Assembly (NCBI GenBank): GCA_019119875.1
Contig: DWWG01000242.1
Span: 117,878 to 181,877, forward strand
Direction: 5' to 3'
Source: Candidatus Dietzia intestinigallinarum
Lineage (GTDB): Bacteria; Actinomycetota; Actinomycetes; Mycobacteriales; Mycobacteriaceae
DNA length: 64,000 bases
Positions 1-11,589 of the stretch are shown here, piece after piece. Below the pieces are notes generated by a model. It was given only the letters and a program-made list of their open reading frames with translations, made no database searches and was not told where the DNA came from. Numbering within the stretch: position 1 is the first letter of the stretch; each line of letters opens with the position of its first letter. Made by a program: the position numbers and the translations under genes.

Positions 1-668
1 AGAAGCGCAGGGCGGCCCGTCAGTTGGCCAGGGAGAACTCGAAGAAGGCCCCCGCGGACGCGGCGTCAGCCTCGACGTCCTCGACGACGGCGCCGGCCCC
101 CGCGAAGAAGGCACCCGCGAAGAAGGCCCCTGCGAAGAAGGCGGCTCCCGCCAAGTCGGCCGCGGCGAAGAAGGCTGCTCCCGCTAAGCCGGCCGCGGCG
201 AAGAAGGCAGCTCCTGCCAAGCCGGCCGCGGCGAAGAAGGCGGCTCCTGCCAAGCCGGCCGCGGCGAAGAAGACGGCTCCGGCCAAGCCGGCCGCGGCGA
301 AGAAGGCGGCTCCCGCTAAGCCGGCCGCGGCGAAGAAGAGCCCCGCGAAGAAGTCTTCCGCGCAGAAGCCGACCGCGGCACCACCTGTGGTGAAGCCCGC
401 AGCGGCCCAGAACGCACCGTCCGCGGCCCCGGACACCGCCTCCGCGGCAGCGACGTCTGCGACCTCCGAGTCCACCACGTCAAAGCCCACCGCGTCGAAG
501 CCCACCGGATCGAGGCCCACCGGGTCGAAGCCGAGCGGTGGCGCTCCCGGCGGGCCGTCTCCGACAGCCGGCACCACCTCGTCGCCGTCGGCGACGGCCT
601 CCCCGGCGCCGGCGCAGCCCGAGACGAGAGGTGAGGCCGGCCCATCCACCGACGCCGGTCAGGCGTGA
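1..668 (+). CDS. Lys/Ala/Pro-rich (histone H1-like) C-terminal tail; frame is open to the left window edge, so probably the end of a longer protein
   Basis: ORF 24-668 with tandem AAPAKPAAAKK units; codons upstream of the listed start stay open (KRRAARQLARENSKK...). Confidence 0.6.
   Translation, partial: KRRAARQLARENSKKAPADAASASTSSTTAPAPAKKAPAKKAPAKKAAPAKSAAAKKAAPAKPAAAKKAAPAKPAAAKKAAPAKPAAAKKTAPAKPAAAKKAAPAKPAAAKKSPAKKSSAQKPTAAPPVVKPAAAQNAPSAAPDTASAAATSATSESTTSKPTASKPTGSRPTGSKPSGGAPGGPSPTAGTTSSPSATASPAPAQPETRGEAGPSTDAGQA
136..350 (+). repeat. 33-bp tandem repeat (about six units) encoding (A/T)APAK(P/S)AAAKK
   Basis: gcggctcc(c/t)gccaag(c/t)cggccgcggcgaagaag reiterated; same period in the protein. 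Confidence 0.85.
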
Positions 669-1882
669 CCGCCGGCGTAGAGGATCCGGCACGACTCGCT
701 CTCACCCCACCGGAGCGCGATCCCGCGACGCCGTTCGGCATCTACCTCCACGTCCCGTTCTGCTCGACGCGGTGCGGCTACTGTGACTTCAACACCTACA
801 CCGCCGGCGAACTGGGTTCGGCCACGTCACCTGTCGACTGGGAGCGGGCGGCCGCGATCGAGATCGACAGGGCGGCCGAGGCGCTCGCGCGTACGGGCAC
901 ACCACCGGAGGTCGACACCGTGTTCGTGGGCGGCGGTACACCGTCGCTCGTCGGCGCGGACGTCCTGGTCGGCATGCTCGACCGTATCGACTCGGCGTTC
1001 GGGCTGGCACCCGGCGCCGAGGTCACCACGGAGAGCAACCCCGAATCCACCTCGCCGGAGTTCTTCGCCAGGCTCCGGGAGGGGGGCTACACGCGGATCT
1101 CTCTGGGGATGCAGTCCACGTCGGCACGCGTGCTCAGGGTCCTCGACCGCGCGCACACCCCTGGACGGCCGCAGGAGGCGGCCGCCGAGGCGGTGCGGGC
1201 GGGGTTCGAGCACGTGAATCTCGACGTCATCTACGGGACACCGGGGGAGCGCGAGGAAGACCTGGCACACACCCTCGATGCCGTGGTGGCGGCCGGCGTG
1301 GACCACGTCTCGGCGTACTCGCTCATCGTGGAGGACGGCACGGCGCTCGCCCGGCGCATCCGGCGCGGTGAACTCCCCGGCACGGTCGACGATGTCCTGG
1401 CCGACCGGTACGGGCAGGTGAGTGAACGCCTGACCCGCGCCGGGTTCCACTGGTACGAGGTCTCCAACTTCGCCACCGAGGAGTCCGGGTACTGCCGTCA
1501 CAACCTGGGGTACTGGCGCGGCGGTGACTGGTGGGGCGTCGGGCCGGGGGCCCATTCCCACGTGGCCGGTGCTCGTTGGTGGAACCACAAGCACCCTGCC
1601 CGGTACGCGGCGGCCTGCGATGCGGGCGAGCTTCCCGTGGACGGCGGCGAGCAGCTCACCGACACCGATCGGCACATCGAACGGATCATGACCGGTCTCC
1701 GTCTGGCCGAGGGGCTCGCCGATTCGGTGTTCACCACCGACGAGCTCGCCCGCGCCGACGAGCAGGTCGAGGCCGGGTTGCTGTATCGGCGGGACGCCGG
1801 GCATCCGGAGGGGCCGGGGTACGCGTTGACGGACAGGGGCCGACTGCTGGCCGACGGGGTGGTCCGCGACATCCTCGTCTGA
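665..1882 (+). CDS. hemW: Radical SAM HemW-like (coproporphyrinogen III oxidase-like) protein
   Basis: CSTRCGYCDFNTY (CxxxCxxC); followed by hrcA-dnaJ. Confidence 0.92.
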   Translation: MTAGVEDPARLALTPPERDPATPFGIYLHVPFCSTRCGYCDFNTYTAGELGSATSPVDWERAAAIEIDRAAEALARTGTPPEVDTVFVGGGTPSLVGADVLVGMLDRIDSAFGLAPGAEVTTESNPESTSPEFFARLREGGYTRISLGMQSTSARVLRVLDRAHTPGRPQEAAAEAVRAGFEHVNLDVIYGTPGEREEDLAHTLDAVVAAGVDHVSAYSLIVEDGTALARRIRRGELPGTVDDVLADRYGQVSERLTRAGFHWYEVSNFATEESGYCRHNLGYWRGGDWWGVGPGAHSHVAGARWWNHKHPARYAAACDAGELPVDGGEQLTDTDRHIERIMTGLRLAEGLADSVFTTDELARADEQVEAGLLYRRDAGHPEGPGYALTDRGRLLADGVVRDILV

Positions 1883-2025
1883 CAGATAGGGGCCGGGCCT
1901 GGCCTGACTGCAGAGCACCGGAACTGACCTAGACTCGGACTGAGGCCGTCGGCCGACCCCGCCGGTAGTGCAGGAGACACCGACGTGTCGCGGGCCCACG
2001 AGTACCCGGTGAGGAGGAGCAGATC

Positions 2026-3066
2026 ATGGCGAGCGCATCGGATCGGAGGACGGATGTCCTGCGTGCGATCGTCTCCGACTACATCGCCTCCCACGAGCCG
2101 GTGGGCTCGAAGGCGTTGGTCGACAGGCACTCCCTGGGGGTGTCGAGTGCGACCATCCGCAACGACATGGCGGTGCTCGAGGCGGAGGGCTTCATCGTCC
2201 AGCCGCACACGAGCTCCGGCCGGGTCCCCACGGAGAAGGGGTACCGGCACTTCGTCGACTCGATCGAGAAGATCACCCCGCTCTCGCGGGCCGAGCGGCG
2301 GGCGATCCGGGTGTTCCTCGAGGGCGCGGTGGATCTGGACGACGTACTCCGGCGGGCGGTGCGCCTGCTCTCGCAGCTCACCCGCCAGGTGGCCGTGGTG
2401 CAGTACCCGGTCCTGGACCGTTCGACGGTGCGCCACCTCGAGGTGGTCAGTCTCACCCCCACCCGACTGCTGCTGGTGCTCATCACCGACACCGGGCGCG
2501 TCGACCAGCGGACGGTCGAACTCGCGGCCCCGCTGACCGACGAGCACCAGGCAGAACTGCGGTCCCTGCTGTCGGAGGCGGTGGCCGACAAGCGGCTCGC
2601 CGACGCCTCCGAGGCGCTGTCGGCCACCGGGGAGCAGGCACGTCCGGAGTACCGGGATGCGGTCGAGCGCTGCGTCACCGTCCTGGTGGACACCCTCGTG
2701 GAGCATCCGGACGACCGGATCGTCCTGGGAGGCACCGCCAATCTCACGCGGAGTGCCGCCGATTTCGACGGGTCACTCCGGTCGGTGCTGGAGGCGTTGG
2801 AGGAGCAGGTCGTGATCCTGCGCCTGCTCTCCTCCGCCCAGAAGGTCGGGAGCGGAGGGCCGGGCGGGGTCACCGTGCAGATCGGCGCGGAGACCCGGTC
2901 CGCGGAGATCCGCGGCGCCTCGGTCGTGTCCTCGCAGTACGGGGCGGAGGGCCACGAGTTCGGCGGGATGGGGGTGCTCGGGCCCACCCGGATGGACTAT
3001 CCGGGAACAATCGCGTCGGTCGCCGCTGTTGCCCACTACGTGGGCGAGATCCTCGGCGGTCGCTGA
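2026..3066 (+). CDS. hrcA: Heat-inducible transcription repressor HrcA
   Basis: [25 protein letters not shown]...[13 protein letters not shown]; next to dnaJ. Confidence 0.95.
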   Translation: MASASDRRTDVLRAIVSDYIASHEPVGSKALVDRHSLGVSSATIRNDMAVLEAEGFIVQPHTSSGRVPTEKGYRHFVDSIEKITPLSRAERRAIRVFLEGAVDLDDVLRRAVRLLSQLTRQVAVVQYPVLDRSTVRHLEVVSLTPTRLLLVLITDTGRVDQRTVELAAPLTDEHQAELRSLLSEAVADKRLADASEALSATGEQARPEYRDAVERCVTVLVDTLVEHPDDRIVLGGTANLTRSAADFDGSLRSVLEALEEQVVILRLLSSAQKVGSGGPGGVTVQIGAETRSAEIRGASVVSSQYGAEGHEFGGMGVLGPTRMDYPGTIASVAAVAHYVGEILGGR

Positions 3067-3150
3067 CCCCCGTACTCTCTTACCGGAACCGGGGCCACGA
3101 GGCCGGCGGTGCCATGAGCAGGACGACTCAGCTAAAAAGAAAGGCCAGAC

Positions 3151-4293
3151 GTGTCACGCGACTACTACGGGACCCTCGGGGTTGATAGGGGCGCCTCGGA
3201 GGCCGAGATCAAGCGCGCCTACCGCAAGCTCGCCCGCGAGCTCCATCCCGACGTCAACCCGTCGGACGAGGCGCGTGAGCGGTTCAGCGAGATCACCGCG
3301 ATCTACGAAGTCCTCACCGACCCGGAGAAGCGCCGCATCGTCGACATGGGCGGCGACCCCCTCGAGACCGGGGGCGGCGGCGGCTTCGGCGGAGGGTTCG
3401 GGAGCGGCGGCCTGGGCGATGTGTTCGAGGCCTTCTTCGGCGGTGGCGGTGGCGGCGGACGTGGCCCGCGCAGCCGCGTCCAGCCCGGCTCGGACGCGCT
3501 CATCCGCGTGAACCTGACCCTGGACGAATGCGCCACCGGCGTCACCAAGGAGATCACCGTCGACACGGCGGTGCTGTGCGAGACCTGTCACGGCAAGGGG
3601 TCGGCCTCCGACGCCCCGCCGGCCACCTGTGGCATGTGCCAGGGTCAGGGCGAGATCCAGTCCGTCCAGCGTTCGCTGCTGGGCAACATCATGACCAGCC
3701 GCCCGTGCCCGACCTGTGCGGGCACCGGCGAGATTATCACCGACCCGTGCGGCGAGTGCACCGGTCAGGGGCGCGTCCGCAAGCGTCGCACCGTCTCGGC
3801 CAAGATCCCGGCCGGCGTGGGCGGCGGCATGCGCATCCGTCTGTCCGGCCAGGGCGAGGTCGGCCCCGGCGGCGGTCCGGCCGGCGACCTGTACATCGAG
3901 GTCAACGAGCGCACCCACCCGGTGTTCGTCCGCGACGGCGAGGACCTGCACTGCACCGTGCGGGTGCCGGTGGTGGACGCGATGCTCGGCGGCACCGTCG
4001 GACTGGAGACCGTGACGGGGGATCCGCTCGAGATCGAGATCCCGGCCGGCACCCAGCCGGGCCACACCGTCACGTTGACCGGCCGCGGAATGCCGCGGGT
4101 GCGTGGCGGCGGTTCGGGCGACCTGACCGTGCACATGGAGGTCGTGGTCCCGGAGAAGCTCGACCGCAAGCGCCGTGACCTGGTGGAGCAGCTGCGCCGG
4201 CTGGACAGCGACTCGGCCGAGGTCGTCAGTGAGGACACCGCCCACCGTGGCGGCCTGTTCTCCCGGTTGCGCGACGCCGTCGCCGGTCACTGA
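3151..4293 (+). CDS. dnaJ: Chaperone DnaJ (DnaJ2 type)
   Basis: [32 protein letters not shown] domain, G-rich region, CxxCxGxG zinc fingers. Confidence 0.95.
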   Translation: MSRDYYGTLGVDRGASEAEIKRAYRKLARELHPDVNPSDEARERFSEITAIYEVLTDPEKRRIVDMGGDPLETGGGGGFGGGFGSGGLGDVFEAFFGGGGGGGRGPRSRVQPGSDALIRVNLTLDECATGVTKEITVDTAVLCETCHGKGSASDAPPATCGMCQGQGEIQSVQRSLLGNIMTSRPCPTCAGTGEIITDPCGECTGQGRVRKRRTVSAKIPAGVGGGMRIRLSGQGEVGPGGGPAGDLYIEVNERTHPVFVRDGEDLHCTVRVPVVDAMLGGTVGLETVTGDPLEIEIPAGTQPGHTVTLTGRGMPRVRGGGSGDLTVHMEVVVPEKLDRKRRDLVEQLRRLDSDSAEVVSEDTAHRGGLFSRLRDAVAGH

Positions 4294-4299
4294 CCCCCC

Positions 4300-5175
4300 G
4301 TGACCCCGTCGCTGTTCCGGGTGGAGTCCGTCCCGGCCGTGGGTGAGACCGTCGTGCTCGACGGCGCCGAGGGGCGCCACGCCGGCAACGCGCTCCGGGT
4401 CCGCCCGGGGGAACCGATCCGCGTGGGGGACGGCCGCGGGGCCGTGGCCGACTGTGTGGTGACGACGACGAGCCCGGGCGTCGTGCGTGCCGAGGTCCTC
4501 GCCCGGACTGACGTCCCACGCCCGGTTCCCGAGGTCACGGTTGTCCAGGCGCTGCCCAAGTCGGACCGGTCCGAACTGGCGGTGGAGTTGGCCACCGAAG
4601 CCGGAGCGGACCGTATCCTGCCGTGGCAGGCCGAGCGGTGCGTGAGCCGGTGGACGGGGCCGAAGATCGACAAGGGCCGCGCGAAGTGGACCAACGCGGC
4701 CCGGGCCGCGGCCAAACAGTCGCGGCGGCCCCACGAGCCCGAGATCGGTGAGCTCCTGGACTCGGCGGCGCTGACCCGGCTCGTGGCCGACGAGGTCGAC
4801 CAGGGCGCGCTGGTGCTGGTCCTCCACGAGGAGGGGGCCGTCCCCTTCGCCGACGCGGTGGCCTGCCCGTCACCCGGGCCGGACGCACGGATTCCCGGGA
4901 CGGCCGCTCAGGGGCGCGGGTCGACCGCCCACACCCCCGGGGCGGACGGGTGGCCGGTGGGCGTTGTCGTCGTCGTCGGACCCGAGGGCGGCGTCTCCGA
5001 CGCCGAGATCGCCGCACTCACCGGCGCCGGTGCCCGCGCCGTCGTCCTGGGCCCGGAGGTCCTGCGCACCTCCACCGCGGCGGCCGTCGCACTGGGGGCT
5101 CTCGGCGTTCTCACCCCGAGATGGGCCCGGGCGGGGACTACACTTGGGGCGACCGCACCACACCACGGGAAGTGA
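4300..5175 (+). CDS. rsmE: 16S rRNA (uracil(1498)-N(3))-methyltransferase RsmE
   Basis: VVVVGPEGGVSDAEIAALTGAGARAVVLGPEVLRTSTA signature; downstream of dnaJ. Confidence 0.92.
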   Translation: MTPSLFRVESVPAVGETVVLDGAEGRHAGNALRVRPGEPIRVGDGRGAVADCVVTTTSPGVVRAEVLARTDVPRPVPEVTVVQALPKSDRSELAVELATEAGADRILPWQAERCVSRWTGPKIDKGRAKWTNAARAAAKQSRRPHEPEIGELLDSAALTRLVADEVDQGALVLVLHEEGAVPFADAVACPSPGPDARIPGTAAQGRGSTAHTPGADGWPVGVVVVVGPEGGVSDAEIAALTGAGARAVVLGPEVLRTSTAAAVALGALGVLTPRWARAGTTLGATAPHHGK

Positions 5176-6206
5176 TCCACGTAAGCACCCCAGACACCGA
5201 CACCGTCCGCACGGCGGTCCAACTCGATCCCGATCTGGCGATGGCGGTGCTCGGCACGGCCGACGCCAACCTGCGCGCCCTCGAGGAGCTGCTCGCAGCC
5301 GACCTGCACGTACGCGGCGGCACCATGACCGTCTCGGGTGACCCCATGGCCGTCGACACCGCCTCCCGTGTCGTCGCGGACCTGCTGCGGCAGGCACGCA
5401 AGGGCGTGGAGATCACCCCCGCCTCGGTGCGCCGATCGGTCGAGATCCTGGACGGCTCCGGACCGCTCACCGCGGAAGAGGTGCTGGGCACCGACGTCCT
5501 CTCGCGCCGCGGCGGCATGATCCGGCCCAAGACACTCGGGCAGAAGCGGTACGTCGACGCGATCGACGAACACACCATCTCGTTCGGCCTGGGCCCCGCC
5601 GGCACCGGCAAGACCTACCTCGCCATGGCCAAGGCCGTCGCCGCGCTGCGCGCCAAGGAGGTCAGCCGCATCATCCTCACGCGACCCGCCGTGGAGGCGG
5701 GGGAACGGCTCGGCTACCTACCCGGCTCCCTGCACGAGAAGATCGACCCGTACCTGCGGCCGCTGTTCGACTCGCTGCACGACATGATGGACCCCGAGAC
5801 CATCCCCAAGCTCATGGCGGCCGGGGTGATCGAGGTGGCTCCGCTGGCGTACATGCGCGGGCGCACACTCAACGACTCGTTCATCGTGCTGGATGAGGCC
5901 CAGAACACCACGCCCGAGCAGATGAAGATGTTCCTCACGCGACTGGGCTTCGGCTCCAAGATCGTCGTGACCGGCGACATCACCCAGATCGACCTGCCCG
6001 GCGGGCAGCGCTCCGGCCTGAAGGTGGTGCGGGAGATCCTCTCCGGTGTCGAGGGCATCCACTTCTCGGAGCTCACCTCGGAGGACGTCGTGCGGCACGC
6101 GCTGGTCGGCCGGATCGTGGACGCCTACGCCAGACACGAGGCCCGACTGGAGAAGGCCGGCAGGAAAACCGGATCACACAAGAACAAGGAGCAGCGCCGA
6201 CGATGA
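5172..6206 (+). CDS. PhoH-like P-loop ATPase
   Basis: [47 protein letters not shown] start at 5172 overlaps the rsmE stop. Confidence 0.93.
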   Translation: MIHVSTPDTDTVRTAVQLDPDLAMAVLGTADANLRALEELLAADLHVRGGTMTVSGDPMAVDTASRVVADLLRQARKGVEITPASVRRSVEILDGSGPLTAEEVLGTDVLSRRGGMIRPKTLGQKRYVDAIDEHTISFGLGPAGTGKTYLAMAKAVAALRAKEVSRIILTRPAVEAGERLGYLPGSLHEKIDPYLRPLFDSLHDMMDPETIPKLMAAGVIEVAPLAYMRGRTLNDSFIVLDEAQNTTPEQMKMFLTRLGFGSKIVVTGDITQIDLPGGQRSGLKVVREILSGVEGIHFSELTSEDVVRHALVGRIVDAYARHEARLEKAGRKTGSHKNKEQRRR

Positions 6207-6685
6207 GCATCGAGGTCGCCAACGAGTCGGGCGTGGGGGTCGATGAGGCCGAACTAGTCGATGTGGCCGCATTCGTGATCGCACGCATGGACGTCCACCC
6301 CGCCGCCGAGTTGTCCATCACCCTCGTGGACAAGGACACCATGGCCGATCTCCACGTGACGTGGATGAACCTGCCCGGACCGACCGACGTCATGAGCTTC
6401 CCGATGGACGAACTCGCCCCCGGCGGCAGGCCCGACCTGCCCGAGCCGGGGCCGGCCATGCTCGGCGACATCGTCCTGTGCCCGGCCTTCGCCGCCGACC
6501 AGGCGGCCAGCTCCGGCCACCCGCTCGCGCACGAGCTGGCGCTGCTGACCGTGCACGGCTGCCTGCACCTGCTGGGCTACGACCACGCGGAGCCCGCCGA
6601 GGAGCGGGAGATGTTCGGCCTGCAGAACGAGCTGCTGGCCGAGTGGTACGACCACCGGGATGAACGACCGGCGGGGGATGCCTGA
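6203..6685 (+). CDS. ybeY: Endoribonuclease YbeY
   Basis: [19 protein letters not shown] metal-binding motif; 4-bp overlap with phoH-like gene. Confidence 0.95.
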   Translation: MSIEVANESGVGVDEAELVDVAAFVIARMDVHPAAELSITLVDKDTMADLHVTWMNLPGPTDVMSFPMDELAPGGRPDLPEPGPAMLGDIVLCPAFAADQAASSGHPLAHELALLTVHGCLHLLGYDHAEPAEEREMFGLQNELLAEWYDHRDERPAGDA

Positions 6686-6688
6686 GTC

Positions 6689-8008
6689 GTGGACGAGACG
6701 ATCCTCGCGGCGATCGGCGCCGTGCTGCTCATCCTCACCGCCGGACTGTTCTCCGCCGTCGACGCCGCCCTGAGCACCGTGTCGGTGGCGCGGGTCGAGG
6801 AGATGGCCAAGGAGGGCCGGTACGGGGCGGCGCGGCTGTCCACGATGCTGACGCGGCGCCCCCGCTACATCAACGTGTCGGTACTGCTGCACCTGGTGAG
6901 CCTTGTGGCCACCGCGGTGCTGTTCACGGTCGTGTTCAACGACCTCATCGACTCCGCGGCGTGGGCGCTGGTGACCGCCGCCGCCGTCACCACGGTCGCC
7001 GCGTACGTGGTGGCCGGGGTCGGCCCGCGCACGCTGGGCCGCCAGCACGCCTATTCGATCGCGCTGGGTTCGGCCGCTCCCATGACCGTGGTGGGGGCGG
7101 TGCTGGGCCCGGTCGCGCGCCTGCTCGTGGGCGTCGGAAACGCGGTCATCCCCGGCGGTGGTTTCCGCAACGGGCCCTTCGCCTCGGAGATCGAACTGCT
7201 GGAGATCGTGGACATGGCGCGGGAGCACGGGGTCGTGGCGGACGACGAGTCCCGCATGATCCAGTCCGTCTTCGAACTCGGCGACACCACGGCGCGTGAG
7301 GTCATGACACCGCGCACCGAGATGGTGTGGATCGAGTCGGACAAGACGGTCGGGCAGGCCGCGCGGCTGACGGTCAAGTCCGGGTATTCACGGATCCCCG
7401 TCGTGGACACCGGGGACTCCGACGACGTGGTGGGCGTGGTGTACCTCCGCGACATCGTGGCGCGACTGGACGATCCCGACGGACGAGCGGCCCCGGTGGC
7501 CGAGGTCATGCGCCCGGCGGCCTTCGTCCCCGACGCCAAGCGGATCGACGACCTGCTGGCGGAGATGCAGCGCGACCACAACCACCTGGCGATCCTCGTC
7601 GACGAGTACGGCGGGACCGCCGGCCTGGTGTCGATCGAGGACATCCTCGAGGAGATCGTGGGTGAGATCGTCGACGAGTACGACACCACCGAGGTCCCGC
7701 CGGTTGAGGACCTCGGCGACGGCCGGTACCGGCTGTCGGCCAGGCTCGGGCTGGACGAGGTGGCGGAGCTGTTCGACCTGGACTTCGCGGAGGAGGTCAC
7801 CGAGGAGGTCGAGACCCTCGGTGGCCTGCTCGCCCTGGAACTGGGCCGCGTCCCGCTGCCGGGTGCGCACGTGGTGTCCACGGGGCTGGACCTGCGTGCC
7901 GAGGGCGGACACGACCGTCGGGGACGTGTGAAGGTGGTGACGGTGGTCGCCGAGCGTACCGCCGTGGACGGTTCCGGTGACGGCGACGACGGCGAGGAGA
8001 ACAGATGA
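6689..8008 (+). CDS. Hemolysin-family CNNM/CorC transporter-associated protein (DUF21 + CBS + CorC_HlyC)
   Basis: TM N-terminus, VMTPRTEMVWI...DEYGGTAGLVSIEDILEEIVGEI. Confidence 0.92.
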   Translation: MDETILAAIGAVLLILTAGLFSAVDAALSTVSVARVEEMAKEGRYGAARLSTMLTRRPRYINVSVLLHLVSLVATAVLFTVVFNDLIDSAAWALVTAAAVTTVAAYVVAGVGPRTLGRQHAYSIALGSAAPMTVVGAVLGPVARLLVGVGNAVIPGGGFRNGPFASEIELLEIVDMAREHGVVADDESRMIQSVFELGDTTAREVMTPRTEMVWIESDKTVGQAARLTVKSGYSRIPVVDTGDSDDVVGVVYLRDIVARLDDPDGRAAPVAEVMRPAAFVPDAKRIDDLLAEMQRDHNHLAILVDEYGGTAGLVSIEDILEEIVGEIVDEYDTTEVPPVEDLGDGRYRLSARLGLDEVAELFDLDFAEEVTEEVETLGGLLALELGRVPLPGAHVVSTGLDLRAEGGHDRRGRVKVVTVVAERTAVDGSGDGDDGEENR

Positions 8009-8913
8009 GTACACCCGAGGGGTTCCGCAGTGGATTCGTCAGTTTCGTCGGTCGCCCCAACACGGGAAAATCGACGCTGACCAACGCGCTGGTGGGGGAG
8101 AAGATCGCGATCACCTCCTCGCGCCCGCAGACCACCAGGCACGCCATCCGGGGGATCGTGCACCGCGAGGACGCCCAGATCATCCTCGTGGACACCCCCG
8201 GCCTGCACCGACCCCGGACCCTGCTGGGCGAGCGGCTCAACGCGCTGGTGGAGGACACCTTCTCCGACGTGGACCTGATCGGGATGTGCTTTCCCGCCGG
8301 CGAGAAGATCGGCCCCGGCGACAAGTGGATCCTCGAGCAGGTCCGCACGTTGTGTCCCACGACACCGGTGCTGGGCCTGGTGACCAAGATCGACGCGGTC
8401 TCCAGGCAGAAGGTCCTGGAGCAGCTCGTGGCCGTGTCGGAGTTCCTGGGGCCCGACGCCGAGGTGGTTCCCGTCTCGGCAGTCTCGGGGGAGCAGGTCG
8501 ACGTGGTGGCCGAGGTCATCGCCTCCCTGTTGCCGGAGGGGCCGCAGTTCTACCCCGAGGACATCATCACCGAGGAGTCGGACGAGTCCAGGATGGCCGA
8601 GCTCATCCGCGAGGCCGCCCTCGAGGGCGTGCGGGATGAGCTGCCGCACTCGATCGCGGTGACGATCGAGGAGGTCCTGCCGCACGAGGGCCGCGACGAC
8701 ATGGTGGACGTCCACGCCACCGTGTACGTCGAGCGGCAGAGCCAGAAGGCGATAGTGCTGGGGCCGAAGGGCGCCCGGATGCGCGAGGTGGGCACCCGGG
8801 CGCGTGCGGGCATCGAGGAGCTGCTGGGCACCAGGGTGTATCTGGACCTGCATGTCAAGGTGCTCAAGGAGTGGCAGCGCGACCCCAAGATGCTGGGACG
8901 TCTCGGATTCTGA
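8005..8913 (+). CDS. era: GTPase Era
   Basis: GRPNTGKSTLTNALVG, DTPGLHRP, TKID; KH domain end. Confidence 0.96.
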   Translation: MSTPEGFRSGFVSFVGRPNTGKSTLTNALVGEKIAITSSRPQTTRHAIRGIVHREDAQIILVDTPGLHRPRTLLGERLNALVEDTFSDVDLIGMCFPAGEKIGPGDKWILEQVRTLCPTTPVLGLVTKIDAVSRQKVLEQLVAVSEFLGPDAEVVPVSAVSGEQVDVVAEVIASLLPEGPQFYPEDIITEESDESRMAELIREAALEGVRDELPHSIAVTIEEVLPHEGRDDMVDVHATVYVERQSQKAIVLGPKGARMREVGTRARAGIEELLGTRVYLDLHVKVLKEWQRDPKMLGRLGF

Positions 8914-9074
8914 CGCGGGGCCTCCCGCGGCGGGCCCCGCACCCTCCGGGATGACCGGAAGGCTCCGGCGCGGGCGGACCCGCCGCGCGCACATCTCGCG
9001 GCGCGGCTCCGCCGGTGGGATGATGAACCTTCGCACCTGACACCGATCCGCGCACACACCGACAGGAGGCCGGG

Positions 9075-9896
9075 ATGCACCCTTTCACCACCACCGGTCT
9101 GGTCGTGCGCACCTATGACCTGGGTGAGGCGGACCGGATCGTCACGCTGCTGACCCGGGAGCACGGACTCGTCCGGGCCGTCGCCCGCGCCGTGCGCCGC
9201 ACCCGCTCACGCATGGGCGCGAGCCTCGAGCCGTTCGCCGTGGTGGAGGTACAGATCGCCCCCGGTCGTGGCCGCAGCGGGCTCGGGACCATCCGGCAGG
9301 CCTCCAGCCGGGAATCGCTGGCCCGGCCACTCGTCGCGGACTATCCCTCGTACACCTCCGGGTGTGTGGTCCTGGAGACCGCGGAGCGACTCGCGGGCGA
9401 GGAGGGGGCCCCGACACCGCGACTGTTCGTCCTCGCCGTCGGTGCCCTGCGCTCCCTCTCACAGCAGCGCCGGCCCCCCGGGCTCGTGGCGGACGCGTTC
9501 CTCCTGCGCTCCATGTCCGCCTCCGGCTGGGAGCCGGTGCTGGACTGCTGCGTCCGCTGCGGCGCGGTGGGCCCGCACCGGGCGTTCCACGTCGCGTCCG
9601 GCGGCACCGTCTGCGTGCACTGCCGACCGCAGGGTTGCGCGATGCTCTCGCCCGGCGTCGCAGAGCATCTCGCCGCGCTGCTCGCCGGGCGGTGGGAGGA
9701 CGTCGCGCTGTCCTCGCCCGCGGTGGTCCGGCAGGCCTCCGGGATCGCCGCGGCGCACCTGCAGTGGCACCTGGAACGCGACCTGCGCAGCCTGCCCCTC
9801 GTCGACCGTGACGGGGCGCATCCCGCGCCACACGGCACGACCCACGTCACCGATCACAGGGAGGAGTCCCGTGCCCGGACTGCCCAGATTTCGTAA
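9075..9896 (+). CDS. recO: DNA repair protein RecO
   Basis: [27 protein letters not shown]; between era and uppS. Confidence 0.93.
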   Translation: MHPFTTTGLVVRTYDLGEADRIVTLLTREHGLVRAVARAVRRTRSRMGASLEPFAVVEVQIAPGRGRSGLGTIRQASSRESLARPLVADYPSYTSGCVVLETAERLAGEEGAPTPRLFVLAVGALRSLSQQRRPPGLVADAFLLRSMSASGWEPVLDCCVRCGAVGPHRAFHVASGGTVCVHCRPQGCAMLSPGVAEHLAALLAGRWEDVALSSPAVVRQASGIAAAHLQWHLERDLRSLPLVDRDGAHPAPHGTTHVTDHREESRARTAQIS

Positions 9897-10728
9897 GCGC
9901 TCCACCCCGACGGGCAGGACCACCCCGGTCGCCCCGAGCACACCGTCCCCGGGGGAGCGGGGGACGGTGCGTCCGCCGACACCGCACCCGTCGGGCGCCA
10001 CGGCCCCGGCGATCCCCGCGGAGTTCGTACCCAGGCACGTCGCACTGGTCATGGACGGCAACGGTCGGTGGGCGCAGATGCGCGGGCTGCCCCGCACCGA
10101 GGGCCACAAGCGTGGTGAGGCCGTGCTCATGGACGTGGTCCAGGGGTGCATCGAGATGGGCATCCCGTACCTGTCGGCATACGCCTTCTCCACCGAGAAC
10201 TGGAAGCGCAGTCACGAGGAGGTGCGCTTCCTCATGGGGTTCAACCGTGACGTGCTGCGTCGACGTCGCGACGAGATGAACGCGCTCGGGGTGCGGGTGC
10301 GGTGGGCCGGTCAGCGGCCCCGCCTGTGGAAATCGGTCATCAGCGAGCTCGAGGAGGCCGAGCAGCTCACCCGGGACAACACGGTCATGACGCTCGCGAT
10401 GTGCGTCAACTACGGCGGGCGCGCCGAGATCGTCGACGCCGCGCGGGCCTTCGCCCGCCGGGTGGCCGCCGGCGAGGTCTCGCCCGACGACATCACCGAA
10501 GCGGACTTCGCCACCTACCTCGACGAGCCCGACATGCCCGACGTGGACCTGTTCCTGCGCCCCTCCGGGGAGCTGCGGACCTCGAATTTCCTGCTGTGGC
10601 AGAGCGCGTACGCCGAGTTCGTCTTCCAGAACACCCTGTTCCCGGACTTCGACCGCCGGGACCTGTGGGCGGCATGCCTGGAGTACGCCGAGCGCGACCG
10701 GCGCTTCGGTGGCGTCACCTCGCCCTGA
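9871..10728 (+). CDS. uppS: Isoprenyl (polyprenyl) diphosphate synthase, UppS family
   Basis: [50 protein letters not shown] start at 9871 after GGGAGG; 26-bp overlap with recO. Confidence 0.93.
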   Translation: MPGLPRFRKRSTPTGRTTPVAPSTPSPGERGTVRPPTPHPSGATAPAIPAEFVPRHVALVMDGNGRWAQMRGLPRTEGHKRGEAVLMDVVQGCIEMGIPYLSAYAFSTENWKRSHEEVRFLMGFNRDVLRRRRDEMNALGVRVRWAGQRPRLWKSVISELEEAEQLTRDNTVMTLAMCVNYGGRAEIVDAARAFARRVAAGEVSPDDITEADFATYLDEPDMPDVDLFLRPSGELRTSNFLLWQSAYAEFVFQNTLFPDFDRRDLWAACLEYAERDRRFGGVTSP

Positions 10729-10798
10729 CCCGCGATCCGCACCGGGAAGCGCGCGGACCGGGCCGGACCGGATGCGGCCCGCGTCCGGGCCCCGGGGG

Positions 10799-11212
10799 TC
10801 AGGCCGGCCGGGCGGCGCACTCTGCGCACAGCCCGAACAACTCCACCGAGTGGGTGACCTCGGTGAAGCCGTGTGCCCGTCCGGCCTCGCGCGCCCACTC
10901 CTCGACCTTGGGCTCCTCGACCTCCACGGTGAAGCCACACACCCGACACACGAGATGGTGGTGGTGCGAATCCGAGCACTTGCGGAAGATGAGTTCGCCG
11001 GAATCGGTCCTCAGCACGTCCACGGCGCCGGCGTCGGACATCGACTGCAGGGTCCGGTACACGGTGGTCAGGCCGATCGCGGCGCCCTTGTCACGCAGCT
11101 CCGCGTGCAGGTCCTGGGCGGAGCGGAAGCCCTTGGACTCGTCGAGCAGCGCCGAGATCGCGCTGCGCTGGCGGGTGGAGCGCACACCGATGGGCTTGTC
11201 CGGCGTCGTCAT
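10799..11212 (-). CDS. zur: Fur-family regulator, probably Zur
   Basis: RQRSAISALLDESKGFRSAQDLHAEL...HHHHLVCRVCG; beside ArsR regulator and glyS as in mycobacteria. Confidence 0.88.
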   Translation of the reverse strand: MTTPDKPIGVRSTRQRSAISALLDESKGFRSAQDLHAELRDKGAAIGLTTVYRTLQSMSDAGAVDVLRTDSGELIFRKCSDSHHHHLVCRVCGFTVEVEEPKVEEWAREAGRAHGFTEVTHSVELFGLCAECAARPA

Positions 11213-11589
11213 GAACTCACTCCCTCCGCGGCGTGATCGACCGCGGACTCGACGATACTCAGCAGGTGCTCGTCGAGCAGTTCGTAGCGCATCTCGCGCC
11301 CCTGCCGGTGTGACGAGACCAGCCCGCCGGATTTGAGCACCCTCAGGTGCTGGCTCACGAGGGGCTGGGTGACACCCAGGGCGTCGACGAGCTCGTGCAC
11401 GCACCGGGGGCCGTCCTTCAGCTGCAGCACGATCGCGATACGCAGCGGGGCCGAGAGCGCCCGCAGCAGATCGCCCGCCGCCGTCATGACCGGGGCCGGC
11501 GGCAGCGGTACCGGGGTGGCGTGCACGCTGGAGTCGTGAATGTCCGTGACCGGCAGCTGGCCGGCCGTCGGCTGTGATCCGGGGGCCAT
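11209..11589 (-). CDS. ArsR/SmtB-family metal-responsive regulator
   Basis: LLRALSAPLRIAIVLQLKDGPRCVHELVDALGVTQPLVSQHLRVLKSGGLV winged helix; 4-bp overlap with zur. Confidence 0.88.
   Translation of the reverse strand: MAPGSQPTAGQLPVTDIHDSSVHATPVPLPPAPVMTAAGDLLRALSAPLRIAIVLQLKDGPRCVHELVDALGVTQPLVSQHLRVLKSGGLVSSHRQGREMRYELLDEHLLSIVESAVDHAAEGVSS

Noticed and set aside
136-350. 33-bp repeats considered as a CRISPR array
   Set aside because: Directly adjacent in-frame coding repeats with no spacers; no cas genes in the window.
3154-4827. 557-aa minus-strand ORF opposite dnaJ/rsmE
   Set aside because: Mirror ORF of GC-rich coding sequence; no recognisable domain.
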